From positions 1 through 39,301 of the forward strand of contig JAKEKT010000163.1 in assembly GCA_021495925.1 (NCBI GenBank): a stretch of DNA of 39,301 nucleotides. Direction: 5' to 3'. A program made the position numbers and the translations under genes. A model generated the notes under the pieces. That model searched no databases. It had not been told where the DNA came from and saw only the letters and a list, made by a program, of their open reading frames with translations. Of this stretch, positions 10,224 to 19,695 are shown piece by piece; the first letter of the stretch is position 1, and every line of letters begins with the position of its first letter. The DNA is from Diplodia intermedia (taxonomy: Eukaryota; Ascomycota; Dothideomycetes; Botryosphaeriales; Botryosphaeriaceae).

Positions 10224-10852
10224 TCATACGTCACTCGGGAGGCTGATCCCGCAGTGTTGCAGGTCACAGAGCTGAAGGCTTCCGCTCTTGTTTCCGGTGA
10301 CAAATTTGAAGCACGCCGGCTTGCCCTCGTAGCTTCGTTGAAGCGTGTGTCGAGCGGGCTTGTCTCCCAGGCTGCTGGTCTTTCATTGCTCGTGAACGTT
10401 CTGGAAGCCGTAGGACGGCGAGGTTCTGTTTCGGAATAGAGCGGCACATACTCGTATTGTCGAGCCGCTGGTTGATTGTACTCAGCCGGCATGTAGTTGG
10501 GCGGTGCAGCGTCCCACTGCGAGGGCGCCGACATGATTTCGAGGGAAATTTTGTTGTTTCGCTGAAAAGGCTGAGGATTGTGAGATCGATGGGAGTCATA
10601 CGAGTCGTTTTCTAGCCTTGCAAGGCGTAAAATGGCTGCGGGGGAGCGGGGATTCGATTGGTTCTTATAACCTGCAAAGTAAGCACGCATCTGTGTACAG
10701 GGGATACGAGCAGCCATCTCACTGGCCAACGAAAATGTATGAACTTTGCATAATAATTCCAGGGTGGCTGTGTCAACACGATAGAAACAAAGGTACGGCA
10801 ACTTGGAGTGAAATAAGTCATTTGGTAGAATCAATATCTTTGGTTTCACGGT
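10169..10852 (-). CDS. Unassigned open frame upstream of the kinase fragment
   Basis: The frame is open for over 220 codons, from just after a TAG near 10855 to a stop at 10171-10169, overlapping the start of the kinase frame. An internal ATG at 10534 begins MSAPSQWDAAPPNYMPAEYN, followed by a Ser/Thr/Arg-rich, disordered-looking stretch with no domain I recognise. It may be the N-terminal part of the kinase-like gene: a 44-base interval ending CTCAG could join it in phase to the LRHQIFLADFG stretch. A further chain of consensus splice sites lies upstream (donor at 11048, 24-base exon 10985-11008, donor at 10984, acceptor near 10853) and stays in phase. This model is tentative. The function is unknown. 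Confidence 0.3.
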   Translation of the reverse strand, partial: TVKPKILILPNDLFHSKLPYLCFYRVDTATLELLCKVHTFSLASEMAARIPCTQMRAYFAGYKNQSNPRSPAAILRLARLENDSYDSHRSHNPQPFQRNNKISLEIMSAPSQWDAAPPNYMPAEYNQPAARQYEYVPLYSETEPRRPTASRTFTSNERPAAWETSPLDTRFNEATRASRRASNLSPETRAEAFSSVTCNTAGSASRVTYETAATHLSSRLSYVTKYF

Positions 10853-11270
10853 CTAAGATGATGCTTTATCAATCCAGATATCGTCACCAAGGTAAAAGTC
10901 GCTCAACTAGAGCTTGTAGGCTTCTCTCGCGCTTGAAGCCAGTTTTTACGCTAAAGACTTACCTTGTGAAATAGCACTTCTTACCTGTTGCCGAGGGGTC
11001 TGGTAATGCTAAACTTGAACACGTCAGTTCTCTCACAACGTCACTTACTGAGCGCAGAAGGGTCATGATGTAAGATGACTTTTCGAGATGTATCGCATTA
11101 GCAACTCTGTTTTTGAGGATCGCGCAATAGCAAGTGAGACCAACCAATCCAGCCTGAACGCCTGATCCCCATTTCTCCAGCCGGGCCTGCAGAGTGAACA
11201 GACCGCGGTGAAGCATGGCTCGTCCTCCGAGGGCGCCGCAAGCCCCGCAAGCAGCCAAAGACACAAATCT

Positions 11271-11784
11271 CTAGTACCGATACCGCGTCGAATAATCCTT
11301 CGGGCTAACCACCAAACCACGGCCCTTCTTCGCGCCGCGATAGATGGTCTCGATGATATCAATCAGCTCCTGCTTGTCCTCCAGCACCCAGTTGAGCTTG
11401 TTGTTGTTGCCGGTGCCGAAATCGCACATCATGTGCTTGTTGCGGAAGAAGAACATGATGGTCATCGGGTCGTACAGCTCGTACATCTGCTTGAAGTCGG
11501 GCACCTGGTCCAGGTCGCACACGTAGATGACGGCGAAGTTCTTGACCTTGTCGGCGATCCGGTACAGGACTTCGTCTTGTCGCATGCAGTCGGGGTCTGG
11601 AGGAGGGGGAAAAAAACGTTAGTATTGTGACAAATAGTGGTTGGTTGGTGGTGAGGGCGGAGGAAGGCAAGGGCTTACCCCAATCGCGGCCGAAGCGGAT
11701 GACCACCAAACGCTCTTCCTCGGACATGATGGCCTGGTCGACGTGCCAGCCGGTGACCAAATGCGGCAAAACGACGGAACCCAT
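11271..11784 (-). CDS. dim1: U5 snRNP 15 kDa protein Dim1/Dib1 (thioredoxin-like 4A family)
   Basis: Two exons, 11784-11679 and 11596-11271, with an 82-base intron (GTAAGC...CTCCAG), give 143 residues, the family length. The protein starts MGSVVLPHLVTGWHVDQAIM and contains ERLVVIRFGRDWDPDC, NFAVIYVCDLDQVPDFKQMY, MFFFRNKHMMCDFGTGNNNK and the invariant end KGRGLVVSPKDYSTRYRY. Dim1/Dib1 has a thioredoxin fold without a redox CxxC. It sits in the U4/U6.U5 tri-snRNP, near the 5' splice site and Prp8, and must leave before spliceosome activation. It is essential in yeasts. The only unusual point is the close spacing to the open frames downstream of its stop. Confidence 0.97.
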
Positions 11785-12666
11785 GGTGGCTGCTTTGTGC
11801 GAGAGTCGTGCAAGGCGGTTTGGACGTGAACTTTTGTCGGGAAGCGAGAGCGGTCGCAAGTAGATTCTGGTGCTGGAGCCGGGGAGCAGAGGGTTAGAAA
11901 GGAAGGTGGTACGGCGGTATGTTGTCGTGAGGAGAGAGAGGTTTGGGCAAGGATGGAGTTGAGGTTCCAGGCGGCGGCGCAAGGACCTCGGCGACGCGGG
12001 CGGTGAACTTAGCCGCTTAGCGCCCGAGGCTGATGACGTTCCATTCGTTTCGATCGGCGCTAAGATTTTACCTGGCGAGCCTCAACCTTAACCTTTACTT
12101 TACTTTACGCTTACACCAATCACACTTCACGAGTTGGGATATCGATGACCACAGGCAAGGAGACGTTCCCCAGAGAATGCATATCGTTCGTTATCATGGC
12201 CCATTCAATGTATGCGACTTGTTGCCGTATGAACCGCCCTGCAAGAGCTATCTACAGCGAGAAGCGCGCCATCCAAACCCAGATGCCAGAATCAGGAGCT
12301 GCAGTGGCCCCGTCCCAAGAAAGAGAAGTGAAGAGCAAAGGCTCGCTCGGGGAAGGGTAAGGAGAAGGAGGAGAAGAAGAAAGAACCCTCGATGCCCGAG
12401 GCAAACGAGTGAAGAGAAAGGGAGAAACAGCACCACAGGCTGAGAGGAGAAGTAAAGAGGAAAGTCCCACGAGAACGCTAGGCCAATGTCGAGAGAGAAA
12501 GTCAAGCCCCGATCGGACCGCGCAGTCGCACAGACGGGAAGGAATCCAGTACAAGAAAGCAATCAGGCACGCCAGTCTTTCCAGCAAAAACACCAAATAA
12601 AACCACCGGTCCTCTAATGCCCCCATACGAACGAAACCCATCATGCTTCAAGCTGAGGTCGTCAAT
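11785..12666. other. Dim1 upstream region / LPMO 3' flank
   Basis: This is 880 bases between two minus-strand genes. It should contain the Dim1 promoter and 5' UTR (right of 11785) and the LPMO 3' UTR. A purine-rich tract lies at 12355-12470 on the plus strand, and short open frames overlap on both strands there. Nothing recognisable is encoded. Confidence 0.45.
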
Positions 12667-14176
12667 TTACGCCTGGTTGACACCGTGCCTGCCGTAGTGC
12701 CTCGCGCGCTTCATCTTCTGCGCATCGATGGTGGCGTACACCATATCCGTAATGTACTTGGTCTCGTAAATCGTCTTCACAACCGGCGCAGCCGTAGTGT
12801 AGGTTGTCGTCTTCTCCGCCTCCGTCTCCGCCTCGACGCTAGAGCTCGCGAGAGTGAGCAGAGTCGTGGTCGGGACGGCGTAGCTGGGCTCGGGAGATTC
12901 CACCGAGGCGTCGGTCTCGACTTGCACGGCAGCCACGGTGGCCTTGCTACCGGACGACTCATAGTTGGTGGTCGACTCAGCCATGGGGATGCTGGCCATG
13001 GAGGGGAGCGACGGGGTCAGGTCCTTGTCCTTGTTCGGCGGGCCGTCGAAGTTCTTTGCGTTGCAGTTGTCGTTGATGGTCTGGCACTTGTCTTCCCAGA
13101 TCTTGCACCAGGGATCGCCGCCGGTGGCGAGCTTGTCGGAGTAGTCCCAGCAGGCCTTGTTCTGCGTCCAGCAATCCTCTCCGGACTAGATATATGGTCA
13201 GTCGCAGGAATCTTGGACGGGGAATGCGGTTGGGAACTTACGGCCCAGCAGCCCTTCTCGTCCGAGTAAGAGGGGACTTCGTATCCACACCAGCCGCCCA
13301 TCTCCATGATGCAGTTCTTCGGCTCCAGGCCCTCCTGTTGGCTCATCTGCTTGCTGACATCACCACTAGCGCCGCCACTCACGAGGTTGGCAACGGCCGG
13401 GCCAGGGGTAAGGTAGGGCAGGTCCATGGGCTCCTTGTAGATGTTGAAGGCAACGCCGGGATCGTCAGACTTGATGTAGCCAGGAATGCTGACAGTGCTG
13501 TCAGGACGCTTGTTGCCGGAAGACTGGAGGAAGATCTGAGCGCAGCCCGTGTAGAACTGCGGGTCAGGCGGGTTGGCAGCCGCGGCGTGCAGAGCAAGGA
13601 GCTCCGGCCTGGCGAGGTAGTAGCCGCCCTCGAGGCCGGAAGGAAGGTTGACGGAAAGCTTGTGGTTGTAGACGCCGTTGGCATCCGCGCCACCAAGCTT
13701 CTGGTTGCACCAGAGGTCCTGCTCCTCGTCATAGCCCTCGTCCCAGATCTTGAACCAGCCGTCGCCGACGCCTGTGGCGTGTCAGTGAAGTGTTAACGCG
13801 CAGAAGCAGGGATGATGGTACCGGTATCGTTGATAGCGGAATCAACCTTCTTCAGGTAGACGGCACAGGGACCCTTGTGGCCAGGATCGATGGCACCCTT
13901 GTCAGGGTTGCTGCCATAGGCGCGCCACTCGAAGGACAAGGTAGCACCATCATTGACGGAAACGACGCGCGGGTTGCCCTCCTCGCCGTCGTAGCCGCAG
14001 GCGCTGGCGTCGGAGCCGAGGCTGATGGGGAAACTAGCAATCTTGGGCGTCTTGCGCATGCGAACGCCAACGGCATCGCCAGCAGACTTGCCATCGACCC
14101 AAAGGGTGGTGAAGATGGTGTGGGCCTCAACGGCGGCCGAGGCGGCCAGAGCCAAAGCGAGGGTGGAGAACTTCAT
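12667..14176 (-). CDS. AA9 lytic polysaccharide monooxygenase with Cys-rich C-terminal extension
   Basis: Three exons, 14176-13822, 13771-13242 and 13185-12667, with introns of 50 and 56 bases, give 467 residues. A signal peptide ends VEA before HTIF, so His19 becomes the mature N-terminus and first copper ligand. His100 (DPGHKGP) is the second ligand, Tyr192 (QFYTGC) the axial Tyr, and His180 and Gln190 the usual second-sphere residues. These make a complete AA9 copper site (residues ~19-240) for oxidative cleavage of cellulose or related glucans. Beyond it lie a linker, a module of eight Cys with W/C pairs (about 280-345: NCIMEMGGWC, GEDCWTQNKACW, WCKIWEDKC, INDNC) and a long Ser/Thr/Glu-rich tail ending KRARHYGRHGVNQA. 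I see no CBM1 and no clear GPI signal. It is probably secreted, glycosylated and induced on plant biomass. Confidence 0.93.
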
Positions 14177-16800
14177 GACTCTTGCAAAGAGTTTTTGGAG
14201 GGTTGACAGGGCGTAGCTCGATCGACGGGCTGGTATTTGACTTCACGATAGCAACGCGACGCAAAGCGGCAGGTGACGATTGTGTTTGAGCTGAAGGAAG
14301 GAATGGACAGGTCGACTGTCGTCAAAGGTGAAACCGCAAAGTGAGGGGGATAGAAAAGAACGTGGGTCGAAGAAGCCAAGGAGCTTTGCTTCGATGAGAA
14401 GGAGTGACGAGGGCGGGTGCCGTCAAGGCGAGAGGCGCGGCGGTTATAAGGAGCGTGGGCCGAGCTGCAGGAGAAGCGGAGAGAAGAGGGTGTGGTGTTG
14501 GAATACGGCGAGCACACGGAGGGGCGCCGGGGCCAGGCTGGCTGCGCCGCCGGCCTCATATCGCGCACGCCGCTGCAGGCCTAGGCGGCCATAAATTGCA
14601 GGCAGCTGGAGAGGCTTTGGGCGTTTTGTTTGCAGTGGAACCCTTGCGCGCCAAATGATGGAGGATGTGCAGGCCGACCAATGGCGTGGGAAGCGCCCGA
14701 GCGTTTGAAACAGAAGCGCCAGCTGCTCCGCAACCGCCACCCGCCTAACCCCCCGTCTAAATGAGCCACCAACGCCCGCGATATTAACTCCTCTTGGCCT
14801 CGACCCGCGCCCCGCGCAGCTTCTGCCGCAGCCGCTGCCCGACCCGCGCGCTGCCCGGCTCAGCTTGCCGCCGCCGCCAGCAAGGCTGCCGCCCTCCTCG
14901 CCGCTGCGTCGGGCCCTGCCAGCGCCCTGCGAAAATCATGGCCCGACCCCAGCGTGGCCCGCCGATCGTGGCGGAGGATCCAAGGATTTTCAGGCCATCT
15001 GGCAGCGTGGCCGCACGGCCCTGGGCTGACCTCTTGCAGCAACCCGCAGCAACTCACCTGTTGCACCACATCGGGCCTACGCCAGACTCATCTCGAGAGG
15101 TCCCGCCCAGCAATCCGTCCTTGGCCCACCGCCCGGCTGTTCCACTATAACGTTAGACAACCGCTGCACCACCCAGCATCCTTCCAGCCCTTCACCTGGT
15201 GTCCCTATCAACGGCTAACGGCCGCCCTATTTCCGCTCCTCCTCTCCAAGCCTTGAGCCAAGCACCGCGTCGGCCCGGTCGTCGGTGACCGCGCAAGCCA
15301 CGGTAGCACCGGAAGTGCAGAGGCGGAAACCCCGGAAGCACGCAGGAACTCCCACGTAAACAATGTCTCTGATCTCCTCGGCCCCTGTCCTCCACGGGAG
15401 GGTCGAAACGACGTTTCCGTGCCCCGGTGACCTACAGCCTGCGCCTACCGCCAGCGCGTCTCGTGGCCGCCGCCTTCGAAACCACTCGTTCCCGTCGTGC
15501 CCGCCTTTGCCTCTCCGCAACCGCCCTGAAGCGCGTCAGGGCGGCTAGCCAGCAGACCGTCATGCATCTGTCTGATAACCACTCCCGTTGCCTCCTATTC
15601 GAATTCCAGGCCCGTCTCAGCTCGCGCTTTGTCTCAGTGGGCGGGAATCTGTCCGACTGCCTCCTCGCCTGGCCCCTGCCAGGGGCTTGGACCTCCGCCT
15701 CGGTGCTGCTGTAGCACTTCTCAATGCACGCGACAAACGTGAGCGGGCAGTACAACGCCTTCGAGTGGCGGCGGTACCTGCCTGCCGCTGATCGTTGTTG
15801 CCTTTCCGGGGCAATGTGGCGCTGGGGCTCTGTCAGACCAGATAATCTGCAGCCATGACGGTCAACGTCATTTGCCCTGAGCTGCCAAGCAACTTGCCCT
15901 GCAGCCACATCGTATGTAGATGCACGGGGCAAGGAGAGAAAGCGGAGCACAGCCATTTCGAGCCTCACATGCAAGGCATCATGTGCAGTCGTTGAAAGAA
16001 AGTAGACGGGACACTGTCGATCCAATGCACTTCAACATATTAACCAACGGCGCTGCCGTGCGGTATCCGGTACGGGTATGTGTGTCCTCTACCTACAAAT
16101 TAAAGACTCCTCCCACGTTGCTCAAGCTTCGGCTTTCTCCTTTGTCTTTATCCCCGCCCTGTTGTGTTCCCGCTGTCGTGCATCGACTCGCGTATCCAAT
16201 CATAGCCAGAATGACACATAACATTCTACCCCATCATGCAGACTAACATCGTTCAGATTGCTTTTGCATACGTCGTGGCTGGCGTCAACAACTCCACGCA
16301 AGCGCTGCGGCGCTCGTAAGTGGATGTCAGCCCGCCAAATACACCTTCGGCGAAGACATCCTCAAACTACGGACGTTTTGCAGTCTGGTTACTAACACTG
16401 GACAGCTAGTTATGACGAGACATTCTTTCCGGGCGTTTTGAGTCCCTTTCGAAGAGTCAGTACATGCAGGACTTGTTTTCTTTTCCCAAACCCCCGATCC
16501 AGTGCACCGCTACCTGTTCCCTAACGCTTTCTGAAAAGAGCACTTTGCATGCGAACACCTGACCGTTGCCTTTTGACTTTCTCCTCATCTTACCCGCAGC
16601 CTACCATGTCTGCAATCTTCCAGAAGCACAGGTACCATCTTTCCAGCCCCCATGCTCCAATCGTTGCCACAACGCTCCTCTCCAGCACCGTGTAGCGCCA
16701 TTGGTCTCGCAGATCTCGATTCACTAGCCTTATTTGGGCGATGCTCCTCCCTCGTCGTACATGCGTCCGACCCTCCACACTCTAGTCTGCCGCACCCTCA
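14177..16800. other. LPMO upstream region, GC-rich, no gene recognised
   Basis: The first ~600 bases are the LPMO promoter. From about 14,770 to 15,700 the DNA is GC-rich and carries overlapping open frames on both strands (the longest is 15432-16025 minus, 197 codons). They are Arg-rich and have no recognisable motif or splice structure. Composition becomes average from about 15,900. I see no transposon ends, repeats or RNA gene. The GC-rich block could be a decayed gene. Confidence 0.4.
14444..14448 (-). promoter_or_regulatory. TATA element upstream of AA9 LPMO
   Basis: The minus strand reads CTTATAACC here, about 270 bases upstream of the LPMO ATG. Two SYGGRG-type matches on the plus strand (14527-14532, CCGGGG, and a CTGGAG near 14607) could bind a CreA/Cre1 carbon repressor, but such short motifs occur often by chance. 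Confidence 0.3.
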
Positions 16801-17226
16801 CTTATGTACTCCGGCAACGCCGTGAGTGCATGTATTTCCACATTGCCGGTGCATAAGCCGCCCAGCGGTAGCGCTGATGTCCTGTGCTTTGGTGTAGCTC
16901 AAGGTAGATACTGGCATCCTCCTATTGTTTTAACACCGCAATGAACTGCAGTTCAGATGACCACGGACCTGTCTAACGTGCGTAGTACTCTGGCCACCCT
17001 ACACGACAGAAGATGTCTGCGCATCGGACAGGGGCTTGTTAAATGAATTATTGCAGGGAAGCGATCCGGCCGCCACTCCCCCACCGAGGTTGTAGGGGGC
17101 AGCTCTCAGCCACGTGGATGGTTACGTTTTCCCGTCATGAGTGATTGACAAGTGACTCTCCCAGTCAGGAGAAACCCCGCGCGCTTGTGCCGATTACTTT
17201 ACGGAACAAAGGAAGAAAGGTATGGC

Positions 17227-17364
17227 ATGATCCGTTCCATAGTCTCTCTTTGCCTGTTGTTCAGCCTTGTCGGGCATGCAGCGTATTCTCCTGTGATCAC
17301 GCCTGACTTCACCGATCAAATCGTCATCTGCCAACCTATGAGTTCAGACTTGCCACTTCGGTGA
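17227..17364 (+). CDS. Possible small secreted peptide (45 codons)
   Basis: The ATG-initiated frame starts MIRSIVSLCLLFSLVGHAAY. It resembles a signal peptide: a short basic N-region, a hydrophobic core and an Ala at the predicted cleavage site. About 27 residues with a single Cys (QIVICQ) follow, then a TGA. The TGA overlaps a GTGAGA that could act as a splice donor, so the frame might continue in another exon. No homology is recognised, and such frames arise by chance. This is the only protein-like signal between 16,800 and 18,280. Confidence 0.15.
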   Translation: MIRSIVSLCLLFSLVGHAAYSPVITPDFTDQIVICQPMSSDLPLR

Positions 17365-17706
17365 GACTGGCCATTTGCCAGGTAAGGTCTAACAAGCTCC
17401 CATCATGATCGGTCTCATTCCTGAAAGGAAAGAAGTGAAGAATGCAGCTGATGGTCACGGATGTCTCAACATCGTTACACGCTTGAACATGCTCTATTGG
17501 CCCCCTTGTCACCATTCCCAAGATGAGTTTGCCTGCGTTGATTGAAGCTTTTGGATGTTTTTCAAGTGTTTGCGAACCCCACGCTTGGACATTTAGTGGG
17601 TTTCATTCACCGAAAGGAAGTCCTCGTACGCTCATCAGCTGCGATGCACGAGGTAGCCTCGCCCTTGAACTGCGAAGCAGAATTTTCTTATCACCTTGTC
17701 GAAAGG

Positions 17707-17754
17707 CTTGACCAAGCCCTGTGTTTGAAGCTTGACCAAGCCCTGTGTTTGAAG
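17707..17754 (+). repeat. Perfect 24-base tandem duplication
   Basis: The unit CTTGACCAAGCCCTGTGTTTGAAG occurs twice without a mismatch (17707-17730 and 17731-17754), and a third copy starts (CTT) before diverging. The unit length is a multiple of three. It lies in non-coding DNA and is probably a recent replication slippage product. Confidence 0.9.
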
Positions 17755-18510
17755 CTTAAGGCTGATTGCGTTAGTCCTCAGAGGTGCCTGAGGCGACAAG
17801 GCTGTGCTGCATAATCCTGGGAGCTGAACCTTCCATGCCAGCCAATTGCCTTTGACTACGTAGTCGTTAGTCTCGGTTAGAGAATCCGCTGAAAAGCGGT
17901 GTAGTACATTTGGTCTCGAAGGGCCTGCGATGTCTTATGGTTTTGAAATTACTGTGGATAATTCCGGTCATCTTTCCCACTGCAATATCTTTCAATTATG
18001 TTTCATCCTTTCGAGTCATCGTTATATGAAAGCCCCTACATGGCTTCATATCGCAACAATGGAGAATAAATCACCACTAATCCTCCGTTGGCTTTCACAC
18101 AATTCAGGGCATTGATGGGAGGGAAAGGCTGCCTCACGGCACACTACGTTGCGGCTTACTATACGTGCTTTGGAAATATTGAATTTCTCAGCCTCGCGCA
18201 GCCCCCTGCCTTTCAGCTCGTAAATGTTGTGCCATTGGTCAGGCTGGCCAAGGCGCGTGGGCTGTCAATCGGGGTCGCTTAACAGGCTCTTGTAATCAGC
18301 CAGCCTTGCGGCCCCGCTCCAACCCCAAGAATTAACCTTAACGTCACGGAAAGTCTGGAAGGATCCAAGTCAAAACGCCTTCATTCCTGCGACGATGCAA
18401 ATCTTGCTCAGGGGGAAGCCAAGCCGGACTCGACGCCGCCCATTCCCAGTTCCGCGTCGCCGGGCGATGGAGACGATGGTTCTCAAGGTCAAGAAATCCC
18501 CGGAGCGCAA

Positions 18511-19347
18511 ATGAGGTCAAGCTCGGAAGCCACAGATGACGAGAACATTGGTATTGTGCTGACCGAAATCAACCCTGCCATGCCTCAACACGAGCCTTCT
18601 GAGGTCTACGAAGATGCGAAGAAGCGCTTTCTCGACTCTTGTGGTGAAGAGGAACGAAGATATCTGGGTATCTCGTCATATGTCAGCCTGATCCAAAACA
18701 CCAGGCAGTTCAACTCAATCTACCAAAAACCGCGTGTCCAGACTTTACTTAACAAAATGTACGATTTAAGCACAATGTTCGGGAGGCAAGACTCCGACTA
18801 CAGGCCCCTAGTGTGTGGAGCAGTCGTGCTGTTGCTAAAGGTTTGTGCCTTTTCCAAGAATCAAACGGCACTCGGCTGATGGAAATGGCAGTCATACGAG
18901 TCGTCAGGCCCGTCGTTCAAGGAATTGGACCTCCTGCTCGACACCTTGGATGAGGTGATGGTGGCAGTCGATTCGTGTTCTCGCGAAGCAGCCCTCTGCA
19001 ATACCCCGGTCGTACAAGACGGCATTCCCAAGCTGTACACGGCGTTGCTGGAATGTTCCCAAATGGGCATGTTCTTGGTCCAGAAATATTCTCGAGGTCT
19101 GAAAGACCGGCTTGAGCAATCGTTGCAGCAGGTTCTGGAGAGGTCCTACGTGCTGACACGAGTAGTGGGATATCACCACACTGACAATCAGGTTTGGAAA
19201 GTCCAAATGGAGAAGCGTATCGAGGCGCAGAAAGAGATTGTGCAGACCATACACGAGCAACACAGGATTTTTGAAATGATCCAGGGGCAGGACCAGGTCG
19301 TGCAGGATATACAGCAGCTTTTGTCCCGAGTTCTAGGCCAGGCCTGA
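18511..19347 (+). CDS. Helical protein resembling the N-terminal domain of fungal NLR/STAND proteins
   Basis: Two exons, 18511-18840 and 18892-19347, with a 51-base intron (GTTTGT...GGCAG), give 261 residues from the ATG at 18511. The product is predicted all-helical: an acidic start, a SEVYEDAKKRFLDSCGEEER helix, then RPLVCGAVVLLLK spliced to SYESSGPSFKELDLLLDTLD. The final ~60 residues are Gln/Glu/Val-rich and probably coiled coil (VWKVQMEKRIEAQKEIVQTI). The order of helices (short charged helix, a GAVxLLLK helix, then a DLLLDTLDEVM helix followed by the LYTALLE helix) recalls the Goodbye/DUF7708-type N-terminal domains of fungal NLR-like proteins. I infer this from pattern only. No NACHT or NB-ARC follows: the frame ends at TGA and the next gene is unrelated. 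It may be a stand-alone domain, an NLR remnant or an unrelated helical protein. Confidence 0.65.
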
Positions 19348-19695
19348 ACAAACCTCTCTTTTCTTGAAAACAATATATCGATGCCAAATACGCCACCGAC
19401 TCGGCAGTCTCATCCGTCGCGGCATGGGAGTGCGGGAACTACGACGGAACCATGCGCGCGGACTAGGCCGGACTGGGCAGTTGTGACATCAAGACTTCCA
19501 ATAGACTGAGCGCTTTCAAAGTCGTCTTTCTCATGTTCACGCGGCGATCTGCATTTGTGTGGGGAATTCTTTGAGCGTAATTGCCGAAGTTCTAGCCCTT
19601 GCGCTTCGCCAATTACGTCATTGCCGTCTTTGCTTCTAAAACACAACCTCTGTCGCGCTTCAACATGCTCCCTACACACTCCTCCTACACCACCA
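19348..19695. other. Upstream region of SNG1-family gene
   Basis: A 348-base spacer between two plus-strand genes that holds the 3' end of the NLR-like gene and the promoter of the SNG1-family gene. C/T-rich runs lie just upstream of the ATG at 19696. A TACGTCA element, similar to a CRE/ATF site, lies near 19614. Confidence 0.35.

Larger units (their letters stand above)
16801..18510. other. Gene-poor spacer upstream of the NLR-like gene
   Basis: About 1.7 kb of average composition with only short open frames. It holds the 24-base tandem duplication and the possible small secreted peptide. In its last ~228 bases (about 18283-18510) a frame is open into the gene at 18511. That stretch is Ser/Pro/Asp-rich (for example SASPGDGDDGSQGQEIPGAQ) but has no in-frame ATG, so it may be a spliced 5' coding exon or 5' UTR. 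Confidence 0.4.

Noticed and set aside
12643..13796. Two plus frames of about 200 codons opposite the LPMO
   Set aside because: Antisense shadows; the minus strand carries the AA9 motifs and clean introns.
15432..16025. 197-codon minus frame in the gene-poor block
   Set aside because: Arg-rich, no recognisable domain, no splice logic, and overlapped by plus frames of equal quality.
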